DNA from: Bradyrhizobium manausense
Lineage (GTDB): Bacteria; Pseudomonadota; Alphaproteobacteria; Rhizobiales; Xanthobacteraceae
Reading direction: 5' to 3'
DNA: 64,000 nucleotides
Assembly (NCBI RefSeq): GCF_018130615.1
Contig: NZ_JAFCKB010000022.1
Location: 62,001-126,000, forward strand
The notes below the pieces were generated by a model. The model ran no database searches, was not told the origin of the DNA, and saw only the letters and a list, made by a program, of their open reading frames with translations. The translations under genes and the position numbers were made by a program. Shown one piece after another: positions 36,641 to 47,457 of the stretch. Within the stretch, counting starts at the first letter, position 1; each line of letters begins with the position of its first letter.

Positions 36641-36657
36641 TTCTTGCACATCAAGAA
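36641..36657. promoter_or_regulatory. Perfect dyad TTCTTG-N5-CAAGAA, likely LysR operator
   Basis: The 17-base palindrome is 23 bases upstream of the PLP-enzyme start and 44 bases upstream of the LysR start. It is the only strong dyad in the spacer and fits the size of LysR-type recognition sites. It is proposed to control both divergent operons; binding is inferred. Confidence 0.6.
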
Positions 36658-36700
36658 ATATTGTTCATTCTATATTCGCATAATTCAAAATGGCCTGGCC

Positions 36701-37681
36701 ATGAACCGAGACGTTATCGACATCCGCCTTCTCGAAGCCTTCGCCGCCGTGATGTCGGCGGGCAGCATCACCAGCGCGGCGCGGCTGCTCGGCCGTTCGC
36801 AGCCGGTCGTGACGCGTCAGATCCAGGATCTCGAGGCTGAGGTCGGCTATGCCCTGTTCTCCCGCAACGGTCCGCGCATCAGTCCGACGTCAAAGGGTGT
36901 GCTGTTTCACGCCGAGGTCGAGCGGCTCCTGATGGGCCTGAAGCACATCCGCCAGCGCGCCGACGCGATCGGTGCGGGCGCACTTCCCGTACTCAGCCTG
37001 GCAGCGATCCCGGTGCTCGCCGCCGGCTTCGTCCCGGCCGCGCTCGCAGCGCTCGAGCGCGAGTTGCTGCCAAGCCAGGTCCACGTGCAGGCGCTCTCAG
37101 CCGAGAACGTCGTGCAGTCGGTGCTGTCGCAATCGGTGGATTTCGGCCTCGCCAGCCTGCCGGTCCAGCATCCCGGCCTCGACGTGCAGTGGGTCTGCGA
37201 GGTGCCATGCGTCGCTTGTCTCGCGATGGACCATCCGCTCGCGAAGAAGAAGGTGGTTCGCCTGAAGGACCTTGGTGGCAGCCGTCTGCTGACGATGGCC
37301 AATCCCTACCGGCTTCGCCGCCGGGTGGACGAGGCGCTGGAGCGCGAGGGCGTGGCGCCCGCGGGAATCATCGATACCAATTCCTCGATGACCGCGATCG
37401 CGATGGCCAAGCAGTCGCTCGGCATCGCCATCGTCGAGCCTGTACTGACGTCGAGCCTTCCGGTGGAAGGCGTCGTCACCCGGCGCTTGGACGTCTCCAT
37501 TCCTTTCCTGTTTGCCGCACTTTCCCCGACCGGACGCGAACTCACGCCGACAGTCGCCTCCCTCAACGACGCGCTGCGTGCGGCGGTGGCGCTGATGCCC
37601 GGCGCCAAGCTGCACAGCGGCGCAACCGCAAGCCTCGAACCCGATGAGGCGGCCGGCGAATTCGAGAAAGCCAATTCATGA
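36701..37681 (+). CDS. LysR-family transcriptional regulator
   Basis: From ATG 36701 (MNRDVIDIRLLEAFAAVM) the protein has 326 residues. Residues 1-62 form the winged HTH (AGSITSAARLLGRSQPVVTRQIQDLE). The remaining two lobes follow the periplasmic-binding-like effector domain, with LSLAAIPVLAAGFVPAALA, DFGLASLPVQHPG and IVEPVLTSSLPVEGV. It likely senses the substrate of the neighbouring enzymes. Its stop overlaps the monooxygenase start (ATGA at 37678), so regulator, oxygenase and transporter probably share a transcript. Confidence 0.92.
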   Translation: MNRDVIDIRLLEAFAAVMSAGSITSAARLLGRSQPVVTRQIQDLEAEVGYALFSRNGPRISPTSKGVLFHAEVERLLMGLKHIRQRADAIGAGALPVLSLAAIPVLAAGFVPAALAALERELLPSQVHVQALSAENVVQSVLSQSVDFGLASLPVQHPGLDVQWVCEVPCVACLAMDHPLAKKKVVRLKDLGGSRLLTMANPYRLRRRVDEALEREGVAPAGIIDTNSSMTAIAMAKQSLGIAIVEPVLTSSLPVEGVVTRRLDVSIPFLFAALSPTGRELTPTVASLNDALRAAVALMPGAKLHSGATASLEPDEAAGEFEKANS

Positions 37682-39138
37682 CGACGATCACGCCAAACGC
37701 ATCCGGCCTCACAGCGCTCGAGGAGCGGCTCAAGCAGGATCTTTCGTGGCTGGAACTACCGGCCAAATCCTGGGTGCCGCGCCGTATCGTGGATGGCGAG
37801 ACGGTCGTCGACGTCGTGATCGTCGGTGCCGGCATGGCTGGCCTCGTTGCTTCCGCCATGCTGAAGCGGCTCGGCGTCGACAATCATCTCGTGCTCGACC
37901 GGGCGCGGGCGGGCGAGGAGGGGCCATGGGTAACCTACGCCCGCATGCGCACGCTGCGCTCGCCCAAGGAATTGACCGGCCCCGCGATGGGCATGCCGGC
38001 GCTGACCTTTCGCGCATTCTACGAAGCGCAATACGGCAGCGAGGCCTGGAAGGCACTCGATCGCGCGCCGCGCACGATGTGGATGGATTATCTGGTTTGG
38101 TATCGCAAGGTACTCGGCCTGCCGGTCCGCAACGAGGCGTCGGTCGAACGCATCCAGGCGCGGCCTGATGATCTCTTTGCGCTCGATATCCGCGAGCGCG
38201 GCACGCTGCGGAAAATCCTGGCGCGGCATGTCGTGCTGGCGACGGGGCGCGACGGCCTCGGCGGCGCTTACGTGCCGCCGCTGGCCGATGGCATCGATCG
38301 ACGGTTCTGGGCGCATTCCTCCGACGCGATCGACTTCGCCAAGTTGCGCGGCAAGCGCCTCGCCGTGGTCGGCGCCGGCGCATCCGCGATGGACAACGCA
38401 GCCGCTGCACTGGAGAGCGGTGCGGCAAGGCTCGACCTTTTCATCCGGCGCGCCGACATTCCGCGCATCAACAAGTTCACGGGCATCGGCAGCCAGGGCG
38501 TCGTGCACGGCTTTGCCGGGCTCACCGACGCGTGGAAATGGCGCTTCCTCGATCACACGCTGAGGGCCCAGACGCCGCCGCCGCGCCAGAGCGTGCTGCG
38601 GGTCTCCGCCTATCCGCATGCGCATTTCCATCTCGCGAGCCCCATCGACGAGCTCGTTGTTGAACGTGACCATCTGGTCGTAACGACGCCGAAGGGCCGC
38701 TATGCGACCGACTTCATCATCTTTGGCACCGGCTTCAAAGTCGATCTCGCGCTGCGACCCGAACTGGCCGAGTTCGCGCCACATATCCGCTTCTGGCGCG
38801 ATCGTTTCCCGGCGCCCACGGACATGGACAATGCCGAGCTCGAGGGCTCGCCCGATCTCGGCGACATCTTCCAGTTCCAGGAGAAGGTCCCGGGCGCCTG
38901 TCCGGCGCTTTCGCGGCTCCACTGCTTCAACTATCCGGCGACGCTGAGCCACGGAAAGCTCTCCGGCGACATTCCCGCAATCAGCGAAGGCGCCGATCGG
39001 CTCGCGCGCGGCATTGTCCGCCGCCTCTTCGTCGAGGACCGCGAGATCCACTTCGCCAATCTGAAGGCGTTCGCCACGCCCGAAATCATCGGTGACGAAT
39101 GGATCGATGCCGATGCTCTCCATCAACACGCCGAGTAA
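37678..39138 (+). CDS. FAD/NAD(P)-dependent flavoprotein monooxygenase-like protein
   Basis: The 486-residue protein has an FAD dinucleotide fold VDVVIVGAGMAGLVASAML at about 45-65 and a second NAD(P) fold AVVGAGASAMDNAAAALESG near 232-251. The layout resembles the flavin-containing and N-hydroxylating monooxygenases; a segment GPAMGMPALTFRAFYEAQYG is family-specific. The substrate is unknown. Neighbours (LysR, MHS transporter, and divergent PLP lyase with CMD proteins) suggest oxidation of an imported organic compound containing nitrogen or sulfur. Confidence 0.85.
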   Translation: MTTITPNASGLTALEERLKQDLSWLELPAKSWVPRRIVDGETVVDVVIVGAGMAGLVASAMLKRLGVDNHLVLDRARAGEEGPWVTYARMRTLRSPKELTGPAMGMPALTFRAFYEAQYGSEAWKALDRAPRTMWMDYLVWYRKVLGLPVRNEASVERIQARPDDLFALDIRERGTLRKILARHVVLATGRDGLGGAYVPPLADGIDRRFWAHSSDAIDFAKLRGKRLAVVGAGASAMDNAAAALESGAARLDLFIRRADIPRINKFTGIGSQGVVHGFAGLTDAWKWRFLDHTLRAQTPPPRQSVLRVSAYPHAHFHLASPIDELVVERDHLVVTTPKGRYATDFIIFGTGFKVDLALRPELAEFAPHIRFWRDRFPAPTDMDNAELEGSPDLGDIFQFQEKVPGACPALSRLHCFNYPATLSHGKLSGDIPAISEGADRLARGIVRRLFVEDREIHFANLKAFATPEIIGDEWIDADALHQHAE

Positions 39139-39165
39139 CCCAGCAACCGGACAGGCAAGCGCGAG

Positions 39166-40470
39166 ATGCAGACCAATAGAAAGGCCATCGCAGCCGCGAT
39201 CGCCGGCAATGCGATGGAATGGTACGACTTCACGGTGTTCGCGCTGATGACACCGGTCATCAAGAACCTGTTCTTCCCGGTGGACCCGAAAGTCCCGGGC
39301 AGTGAAATCAATGCGCTGCTGCTCACCACCGCGCTGTTCGGCACCGGCTTCTTCATGCGGCCCGTTGGTGGGCTCGTGCTCGGCTATTTCGGCGATCGCA
39401 AGGGACGGAAAGCGGCGATGACGCTCGGTATGAGCATCATGGCGCTCTCGGTCGCGCTGCTCGCGCTGACGCCGACCTACGCGACTGCCGGCATTGTCGC
39501 TCCGCTGATCGTGCTGCTGGCGCGATTGCTCCAGGGCTTTTCGGTCGGCGGCGAGTTCGGCACCTCGACCGCCTATCTGATCGAAGCCGCGCCTCCCGGC
39601 CACAGTGGCTTCTATGGTTCGTGGCAGATCGCCGGCCAACTCATGGCCAACGTGCTCGGCGCAGTGCTGGGCGCCGCCCTGACATTGACGTTCACGCAGG
39701 AGCAGCTTGCCGCCGGCGCCTGGCGGATTCCCTTCTTCGTCGGCCTCGTGATCGTTCCGATCCTGCTCTACATGCGCGCCAGCGTCATCGAGCCCGAAGC
39801 CTCGCGACGCAGCATGGCGACGGTGCACAAGGAGAACTTCGTCGCCGCTCTGAAGAATCCCGGCCGCAATTTCCTGATCGGCATGGGCATGGTGGTGGCG
39901 AGCGCCGTGTCGTTCTACGTTACCTTCGGCTACACCGTGACCTACGCCAAGGAGGTGTTGAAGCTGCCGTTGATGCAGAGCTTCCTGGTGCAGATGATCG
40001 CGGCAATCGTGATGGTGATCGTCGTTCCCGCCGCCGGCGCCATCTCCGACCGCTACCCGCGCAAGCTGCTGCTGCTGGTCTCGCTCATTGGCTATTTCGT
40101 CTCCCTCTATCCGCTTTATGCCTGGGTGATCTCGGAGCCCACGATCGCAAAGCTCCTGATCGCCCAGGTCGTGATCGGCTTCTTCAGCGCCTTCTTTCTC
40201 GGCGTCTACTGCACCACGCTGGTCGAGCTGTTTCCGATCCGCATCCGCTCGACCGCACTTGCGATCGTCAACAATGTCGCGGTGCTGGTGTTCGGCGGCT
40301 TTGCCCAGTTCTTCGTGACCTGGCTGATCGCGCTCACCGGCTCTCCGCTGGCACCGATCTTTTATGTGATGATCGGCGTCGGCCTCGGGCTGATCGCAGT
40401 GATCGCGATGCGGCCGGAGGATACCGGGCGGGAGCAGGTCGCAGACGGCGCCGTCGAACAGGCGTCGTAA
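39166..40470 (+). CDS. MFS transporter, metabolite:H+ symporter (MHS) family
   Basis: The 434-residue inner-membrane protein has twelve predicted helices. The MHS-type signatures are present: AAIAGNAMEWYDFTVFALM at the N-terminus, GALLFGYFGDRKGRK-like GLVLGYFGDRKGRKAAM, and LLQGFSVGGEFGTSTAYLIEAA. Members import organic acids, betaines or sugars with protons. It is 27 bases after the monooxygenase and probably supplies its substrate. It converges on acdR with six bases between the stops. Confidence 0.92.
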   Translation: MQTNRKAIAAAIAGNAMEWYDFTVFALMTPVIKNLFFPVDPKVPGSEINALLLTTALFGTGFFMRPVGGLVLGYFGDRKGRKAAMTLGMSIMALSVALLALTPTYATAGIVAPLIVLLARLLQGFSVGGEFGTSTAYLIEAAPPGHSGFYGSWQIAGQLMANVLGAVLGAALTLTFTQEQLAAGAWRIPFFVGLVIVPILLYMRASVIEPEASRRSMATVHKENFVAALKNPGRNFLIGMGMVVASAVSFYVTFGYTVTYAKEVLKLPLMQSFLVQMIAAIVMVIVVPAAGAISDRYPRKLLLLVSLIGYFVSLYPLYAWVISEPTIAKLLIAQVVIGFFSAFFLGVYCTTLVELFPIRIRSTALAIVNNVAVLVFGGFAQFFVTWLIALTGSPLAPIFYVMIGVGLGLIAVIAMRPEDTGREQVADGAVEQAS

Positions 40471-40476
40471 AGCCAC

Positions 40477-40941
40477 TCAAAATTCGAGCGGCGCGTTGTC
40501 GACGACCTCCTTCATCACGAAGAAGGTGCGGGTCTGGCGGACGCCGGGGAGCGCGATGAGCTGCTCGCCATGGATGCGGTTGAAATCCTCCATGTCGCCG
40601 ACGCGGATCTTGAGGAAATAGTCGAAGTCGCCGGCGACGAGGTGGCAGTCGAGCACGAATTTCAGTTTTGCGATGGCCTGCTCGAAGATGGCGAAGCTCT
40701 CGGGCGTCGAGCGGTCCAGCACGACGCCGACCATCACCAGCGTCCCCTTGGCCACCTTCTTCGGCGCCACCATGGCGCGGACCGCGGCGATAAAGCCATC
40801 CTCGAACAGGCGCTGGGTGCGGCGGTGACAGGTGGCGGGGCTGATCGCGACGGTTTCGGCCAGCTCGGCATTGCTGAGCCGGCCGTTATTCTGCAGCAAT
40901 CTCAACATCTTGAGGTCGATGCGATCAAGACGGGCAGACAT
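40477..40941 (-). CDS. acdR: AcdR, Lrp/AsnC-family regulator of ACC deaminase
   Basis: The 154-residue protein has an N-terminal HTH (DRIDLKMLRLLQNNGRLSNAELAETVAISPATCHRRTQRLFEDGFI) and a C-terminal RAM domain (TLVMVGVVLDRSTPESFAIFEQAI, FDYFLKIRVGDMEDFN). The divergent position next to acdS is the usual arrangement of AcdR, which activates acdS in response to ACC and an acdB-type partner in other bacteria (family knowledge). It converges on the MFS transporter gene. Confidence 0.9.
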   Translation of the reverse strand: MSARLDRIDLKMLRLLQNNGRLSNAELAETVAISPATCHRRTQRLFEDGFIAAVRAMVAPKKVAKGTLVMVGVVLDRSTPESFAIFEQAIAKLKFVLDCHLVAGDFDYFLKIRVGDMEDFNRIHGEQLIALPGVRQTRTFFVMKEVVDNAPLEF

Positions 40942-41101
40942 GGAAGAAACTTCCGTATTCTGATGCTATTTCGGAAGGAATATTATCCAACTCCATAATG
41001 TCTGCAAGATTACCTGCAATATGGGCGCAATATTCGAGAGCACCTTTTTGCAGGTCGATGCTAGCCACATCCCAGACACCAACGCCAATCGGGATGATCC
41101 A
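40942..41101. promoter_or_regulatory. acdR-acdS divergent control region
   Basis: The 160-base spacer has CTTCCG (40950-40955) with CGGAAG (40972-40977), a 5-base arm dyad AATAT-N7-ATATT (41018-41034), and CCTGCAA (41013-41019) facing TTGCAGG (41048-41054). The acdS ATG is at 41102. One or more of these is likely the AcdR-binding site; which one cannot be decided here. Confidence 0.55.
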
Positions 41102-42118
41102 ATGAGACTGGACAAATTCGCGCGCTATCCGCTGACCTTCGGACCGACGCCCATCGAGAAGCTGGAGCGGATGTCCAAGCATCTCGGCGGCAATGTCGAG
41201 ATCTACGCCAAGCGCGAGGACTGCAATTCCGGCCTCGCCTATGGCGGCAACAAGCTGCGCAAGCTCGAATACATCATCCCCGACGCGATCGCCTCGAATG
41301 CCGACACGCTGGTCTCGATCGGCGGTGTGCAGTCGAACCACACCCGCATGATTGCCGCCGTCGCCGCCAAGATCGGCATGAAGTGCCGCCTGGTGCAGGA
41401 AGCCTGGGTGCCGCATGAGGACGCCGTCTATGACCGCGTCGGCAACATCATGCTCTCGCGTATCATGGGCGCCGACGTGCGCCTGGTCGATGATGGTTTC
41501 GACATCGGCATCCGCAAGAGCTGGGAGCAGGCGATCGAGGAAGTGAAGGCTGCGGGCGGCAAGCCCTATGCGATTCCCGCCGGCGCCTCCGTGCACAAAT
41601 TTGGCGGGCTCGGCTATGTCGGCTTCGCCGAGGAAGTGCGCCAGCAGGAGAAGGAGCTCGGCTTCAAGTTCGACTACATCGTGGTCTGCACCGTCACCGG
41701 CTCGACCCATGCCGGTATGCTGGTCGGCTTCGCCGCGGACGGCCGCGCGCGCAAGGTGATCGGCATCGATGCGTCGTTCACACCGGCACAGACCAAAGCC
41801 CAGGTGCTCGAGATCGCGCAGAACACCGCCAAGCTCGTCGAGCTCGGCAAGGAGCTCGTTGCCGACGATGTCGTGCTGATCGAAGACTACGCCTATCCCG
41901 CCTATGGCGTGCCATCGGAAGAGACCAAGGAGGCGATCCGCCTCACCGCGCGACTCGAGGGCATGATCACGGACCCCGTCTATGAGGGCAAATCGATGCA
42001 GGGCCTGATCGACCTGGTGAAGAAGGGCCATTTCGAGAAGGGCGCGAAGATTCTCTACGCCCATCTCGGCGGTGCGCCGGCGCTAAACGGGTATGCGTAC
42101 GCGTTCAGGAACGGCTGA
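41102..42118 (+). CDS. acdS: AcdS, 1-aminocyclopropane-1-carboxylate deaminase
   Basis: The 338-residue PLP enzyme cleaves ACC to ammonia and 2-oxobutyrate, lowering plant ethylene. It has K51 for PLP in [11 protein letters not shown] and S78-region [11 protein letters not shown]. The positions that separate true ACC deaminases from D-cysteine desulfhydrases are E295 (DPVYEGKS) and L322 (YAHLGGAPA), and both match the deaminase. Y294 is also present. The upstream open frame to 41021 is not used. Divergence from acdR is the standard organisation in plant-associated bacteria. Confidence 0.96.
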   Translation: MRLDKFARYPLTFGPTPIEKLERMSKHLGGNVEIYAKREDCNSGLAYGGNKLRKLEYIIPDAIASNADTLVSIGGVQSNHTRMIAAVAAKIGMKCRLVQEAWVPHEDAVYDRVGNIMLSRIMGADVRLVDDGFDIGIRKSWEQAIEEVKAAGGKPYAIPAGASVHKFGGLGYVGFAEEVRQQEKELGFKFDYIVVCTVTGSTHAGMLVGFAADGRARKVIGIDASFTPAQTKAQVLEIAQNTAKLVELGKELVADDVVLIEDYAYPAYGVPSEETKEAIRLTARLEGMITDPVYEGKSMQGLIDLVKKGHFEKGAKILYAHLGGAPALNGYAYAFRNG

Positions 42119-42147
42119 GGCAGGCGTCGCTCTCGCCTCCCCACCGC

Positions 42148-42287
42148 TGTCGTCCCGGCGAAGGCCGGGACCCATCACCCCAGGGAGCAGTCTGGCGAAG
42201 AACATCGTCGCGCGTGCCCCAAGGCAAATCACGCGGTATGGATCCCGGATCGGCGCTCCGCCTCGCTGCGCTTGTCCGGGATGACGA
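42148..42287. repeat. 132-bp-type palindromic repeat element, copy B
   Basis: It begins TGTCGTCCCGGCGAAGGCCG and ends TTGTCCGGGATGACGA, and includes GACCCATCACCCCAGGGAGC followed by AGTCTGGCGAAG, near-identical to the core of copy A at 5698-5829. Orientation is the same. It fills most of the space between acdS and recQ (convergent). Confidence 0.7.
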
Positions 42288-42326
42288 TGCGGAGAGAGTT
42301 GGCGCGCTAACAACCACGACCGGACG

Positions 42327-44192
<1,866 letters not shown>

Positions 44193-44292
44193 GAGCGCGT
44201 CGGGGGTTTCGAGATTCGTCACAACGCCAGTCGCATGACCGCGCTGGCGTTGCAAGTCCGACTTGCCCCGCGAGCGGCGGACTGGCGAAAAG

Positions 44293-45036
44293 CTACGCTC
44301 CGATCCGGCGCAAGGCTTCGGTGACGGTCACGATCGGCATGTTGCGCTTCTCCGCTGCCCCAAGCGCGTGGCGCAGCAAGGCCGGCCTACAGCCATACGG
44401 GCTCGGCTGGTCGACGATGTCATGGCCGTAGAAGATCAGCCAACCGCCGCTGGCGACGGCCTCATCGAAATAGCGGTCGACACCATTGGCATCGATCTCG
44501 CAATCAACCAGCGGCGAGGCCCGCAGGAACTGGAGATCGATCACGTCGCTGTTAACGCCAGGAAGGATGCCACGCGCCGAGCGGAAGCTTTGGGCGAGCT
44601 GCGGCTTGCGCCAGACTGAAGCGAGGCCATACGGATAGGCGAAATTCTCGAGCCGGATCGAGGAATCGATGTCGTGAAAATAGCTGCGATTCCGCTCGAT
44701 CTCGCGCGCCATCGCGCTCTCGTCGAGATCGACCGCGCGCCGATGTGAGAATGTGTGGCAGCCGATCTCGTGGCCCGCGCAATGCAACCGAACGATCGCG
44801 TCCCTCGACAGGCCGTGCCAATGATCGGAGGGTTGATCGATCAGGCTGCCAGCGAGATAGAACGTACCGCGTCCGCCATGGGCTTCCAGCAGCGCGGCAC
44901 CCTCGCTCGCAGCACTGTCGGGGGCGTCATCGAAGGTGAAGCTTACCATCGGCGCATGCGCCGGCAAGCGGTGCGGCGCGGCGCTGAAATGTCGGGCCAG
45001 CCGATTGCTCAGGCGTCCGTTGAGTGCCGACAGCAC
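44293..45036 (-). CDS. Polysaccharide deacetylase family protein (NodB homology)
   Basis: The 247-residue protein has NodB-domain motif 1 as [11 protein letters not shown] (usual TFDDGP) and the zinc motif HTFSHRR (H-x3-H). Motif 3-5 regions are in the central YPYGLAS and [23 protein letters not shown]. It would remove acetyl or N-acetyl groups from a cell-surface glycan or oligosaccharide; a Nod-factor role cannot be claimed since no nod genes are near. No signal peptide is evident. It stands between recQ and metA on the same strand. Confidence 0.85.
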   Translation of the reverse strand: MLSALNGRLSNRLARHFSAAPHRLPAHAPMVSFTFDDAPDSAASEGAALLEAHGGRGTFYLAGSLIDQPSDHWHGLSRDAIVRLHCAGHEIGCHTFSHRRAVDLDESAMAREIERNRSYFHDIDSSIRLENFAYPYGLASVWRKPQLAQSFRSARGILPGVNSDVIDLQFLRASPLVDCEIDANGVDRYFDEAVASGGWLIFYGHDIVDQPSPYGCRPALLRHALGAAEKRNMPIVTVTEALRRIGA

Positions 45037-45141
45037 GGGTGCATTCCCTGTGAATCCATATTTCTGAACTGAAACATTTGCCGGCGGTCTGAGGCAAGCC
45101 TAACGCCCAGGTAATCCTAACGTGGAACCAACGGTCTTCGG

Positions 45142-46143
45142 TTAACGCGCGAGCAGCGGCGCATCGGTGTTCGCGCCGAGATATTGCAGCCAATTGCGGA
45201 AAAGCGCTGCGGCAGCAGTGCCCGCGGCGATATCGCTGCGCAAGGTCAATGCAGGCAGCTCGTTGGTCAGGGCCGGATGGCGCTGGTGCCTCGCCCGCTT
45301 CTCGAAGCGCACGAGCTTCACCTCCGTCGCTGCGTCAAAATAGCTCACAGGCAGATGCGGATAGCTCTCGCGCTCGCGCGCGAGGTAGCGGCCGATGTCG
45401 CGCAGATATTCACGCTGGAGCGACAGTGCGTCGTACTCCGGATGGCCCTGGAAGAACACGAAACGGCTGTCATATTGCCGGGTGAAGACGTCGACACCAG
45501 CCTGAGCGGAGCGGGTCAGGACCTGATAGCCGGCCTGCGCGAGATCCTGTTCGGCGACTTCATTCAGGCGCGAATGCGAGACCTTGAGCGGCGCCGGCGC
45601 GTCGCGCATCAAGGAATCGCTGCTCACAGCCACGCAGTCGAAGATGCCGTGACATTTGGTCGGCAGGCGTTGTCGTTCGACCCGATCGAGATGCAGCACC
45701 GCCGCGTGTGCGGCGAGGCATGACCAGATCGTCGAGCGGGTGTTGCTCTTGGCCCAGTCGATCAGCTCGGTGAGGTCGCGCCAGTACGGCTCCTGGTCGA
45801 GCTCGGGTGCGACCGGCTCGGCGCCGGTCACGATCAGCCCGTCGAATGTCTGACGCTTGAGATCGGCAAGATCGGAGTATTCGCTCTCGACATGCCATTT
45901 CGCTTCCGGCGAGCGTTTCACTGACGGCAGCGAAAAGCAATGGAAGCGAATACTGCGCGGCCCCGCGGCGGCCTGGAGCAGCTTCATGAACTGCCGCTCG
46001 GTCGCCTTCAGGGCCGTATCAGGCATGTTGTTGATCAGCCCGATGGTCAGCTCAGTACCGCCATGATTGCGCGCGAGATCGCCTTCGGCCGGCACCAGCG
46101 CCGGGCTCGCGATACCTTGATCCCTGGCGATCAAGACGCTCAT
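45142..46143 (-). CDS. metA: MetA-family homoserine O-acyltransferase
   Basis: The 333-residue enzyme acylates homoserine for methionine synthesis. It has the MetA blocks LINNMPDTALKATERQFMKLL, GLIVTGAEPVAPELDQEPYW, the catalytic-cysteine segment WSCLAAHAAVLHLDRVERQ and the histidine segment FFQGHPEYDALSLQREY. Family members use succinyl-CoA or acetyl-CoA, and which one applies cannot be read with certainty here. It begins 12 bases after the metY stop and so is the second gene of the metY-metA operon. Confidence 0.9.
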   Translation of the reverse strand: MSVLIARDQGIASPALVPAEGDLARNHGGTELTIGLINNMPDTALKATERQFMKLLQAAAGPRSIRFHCFSLPSVKRSPEAKWHVESEYSDLADLKRQTFDGLIVTGAEPVAPELDQEPYWRDLTELIDWAKSNTRSTIWSCLAAHAAVLHLDRVERQRLPTKCHGIFDCVAVSSDSLMRDAPAPLKVSHSRLNEVAEQDLAQAGYQVLTRSAQAGVDVFTRQYDSRFVFFQGHPEYDALSLQREYLRDIGRYLARERESYPHLPVSYFDAATEVKLVRFEKRARHQRHPALTNELPALTLRSDIAAGTAAAALFRNWLQYLGANTDAPLLAR

Positions 46144-46155
46144 CGACCCGGCTGC

Positions 46156-47457
46156 CTACTCCGCAGCCTGGAGACGCGCGGTGGGACAAGCCTTCTCGAG
46201 CGCCTGATCGATGTCCTCGATGATATCGGCGGCATGCTCGATGCCGATCGAGAGGCGGATCGTCTCCGGCAGCACGCCGGCTGTGCGTTGCTGCTCCGGC
46301 GACATCTGCCGGTGCGTGGTCGAGGCCGGATGGCAGGCCAGCGACTTGGCATCGCCAATGTTGACGAGGCGCGTGATCAGCTTCAACGCGTCATAGAAAG
46401 TCTTGCCGGCCTCCATGCCGCCCTTGATGCCGAAGGTGAACAGCGAGGAGGCATTGCCGTCGAGATATTTCTGAACCAGCGGATAATAGGGGCTGTCCGG
46501 GAAGCCGGTGTAATTCACCCAGGCAACGCGCGGATCGGCACGGAGGAATTCGGCAACCTTGCGGGCGTTCTCGCAATGGCGCTCCATGCGCAGCGCCACG
46601 GTCTCGATGCCCTGCAGCAACAGGAACGCATTGAACGGCGATAGCACCGAGCCCATGGTGCGCTGATAGACGCTGCGCGCACGCTCGATATAGGCGGTCC
46701 TGCCGAAGCGCTCGGCATAGACGAGGCCGTGATAGGAGGCATCCGGCTTGTTATAGGCCGGGAACCGGTCGGCGTGCTGGGCCCAGGGGAAATTTCCGGA
46801 ATCGACGATGGCGCCGCCGAGCGTGGTGCCGTGGCCGCCCAGGAATTTGGTCAGCGAATGCACCGCGATGTCGGCGCCGTAGTCGAACGGCTTGAGCAGG
46901 ATCGGCGTAGCGACCGTGTTGTCGACGATCAGCGGCACACCATGGGCATGCGCGATCTTGGCCAGCGCCTCGATATCGCAGACATTACCGGCAGGATTGC
47001 CGATGGTTTCGGCGAACACGGCGCGGGTGTTCTCGTCGATCAGCTTCGCGACCGCATCGGGCGCGTCACTCTCGGCGAAGCGGCCGGTGATGCCCTGCCG
47101 CGGCAGGATGTGCGAGAGTAGCGTGTGGGTGGTGCCATAGAGCTGCGGCACGGAGACGATGTTGCCGCCGTGATCGGCGACGTTAACGAAGGCGAAATGC
47201 AGCGCAGCCTGGCCGGTCGCAACCGCGAGCGCGCCGACGCCGCCTTCGAGCTGGGCGATGCGCTTCTCCAGCACGGCGCTGGTCGGATTGGCGATGCGAC
47301 TGTAGCGGAAACCTTCGGCCTCGAGATTGAAGAGCGCTGCGCCATGATCGGCGCTGTCGAAAGCGTAGGCCGCGGTCTGATAGATCGGCACGGCAACCGC
47401 GTGCGTGGTGGCTTCGGGCTCGTAGCCGGCGTGAATAGCAATCGTCTCGTTGCGCAT
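46156..47457 (-). CDS. metY: MetY-type O-acetyl/O-succinylhomoserine sulfhydrylase
   Basis: The 433-residue PLP enzyme makes homocysteine from an acylated homoserine and sulfide. K204 in AVHSLTKFLGGHG is the PLP lysine; FRYSRIANPTSAVLEKRIAQLEGG and VDNTVATPILLKPFDYGADI are Cys/Met-metabolism family blocks. The long C-terminus (about 430 residues) favours MetY over MetZ. GGAGGT lies 6-9 bases from the ATG at 47457; a GTG at 47487 would include the ribosome site in the coding region. It is preceded by a highly structured leader and followed by metA. Confidence 0.93.
   Translation of the reverse strand: MRNETIAIHAGYEPEATTHAVAVPIYQTAAYAFDSADHGAALFNLEAEGFRYSRIANPTSAVLEKRIAQLEGGVGALAVATGQAALHFAFVNVADHGGNIVSVPQLYGTTHTLLSHILPRQGITGRFAESDAPDAVAKLIDENTRAVFAETIGNPAGNVCDIEALAKIAHAHGVPLIVDNTVATPILLKPFDYGADIAVHSLTKFLGGHGTTLGGAIVDSGNFPWAQHADRFPAYNKPDASYHGLVYAERFGRTAYIERARSVYQRTMGSVLSPFNAFLLLQGIETVALRMERHCENARKVAEFLRADPRVAWVNYTGFPDSPYYPLVQKYLDGNASSLFTFGIKGGMEAGKTFYDALKLITRLVNIGDAKSLACHPASTTHRQMSPEQQRTAGVLPETIRLSIGIEHAADIIEDIDQALEKACPTARLQAAE

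Noticed and set aside
37756-40476. 906-codon open frame on the minus strand opposite the monooxygenase and MFS genes
   Set aside because: It is a high-GC shadow frame: the translation is rich in D, R, H and G without any domain, while the plus strand carries two complete recognisable genes.
41021-41101. Upstream extension of acdS (27 codons)
   Set aside because: The extension covers the regulatory dyads and lacks similarity to the conserved N-terminus [17 protein letters not shown], which begins at 41102.
44293-45036. NodB of Nod-factor synthesis
   Set aside because: Motif 1 is TFDDAP and no nodA, nodC or nod box is nearby; it is a generic polysaccharide deacetylase.
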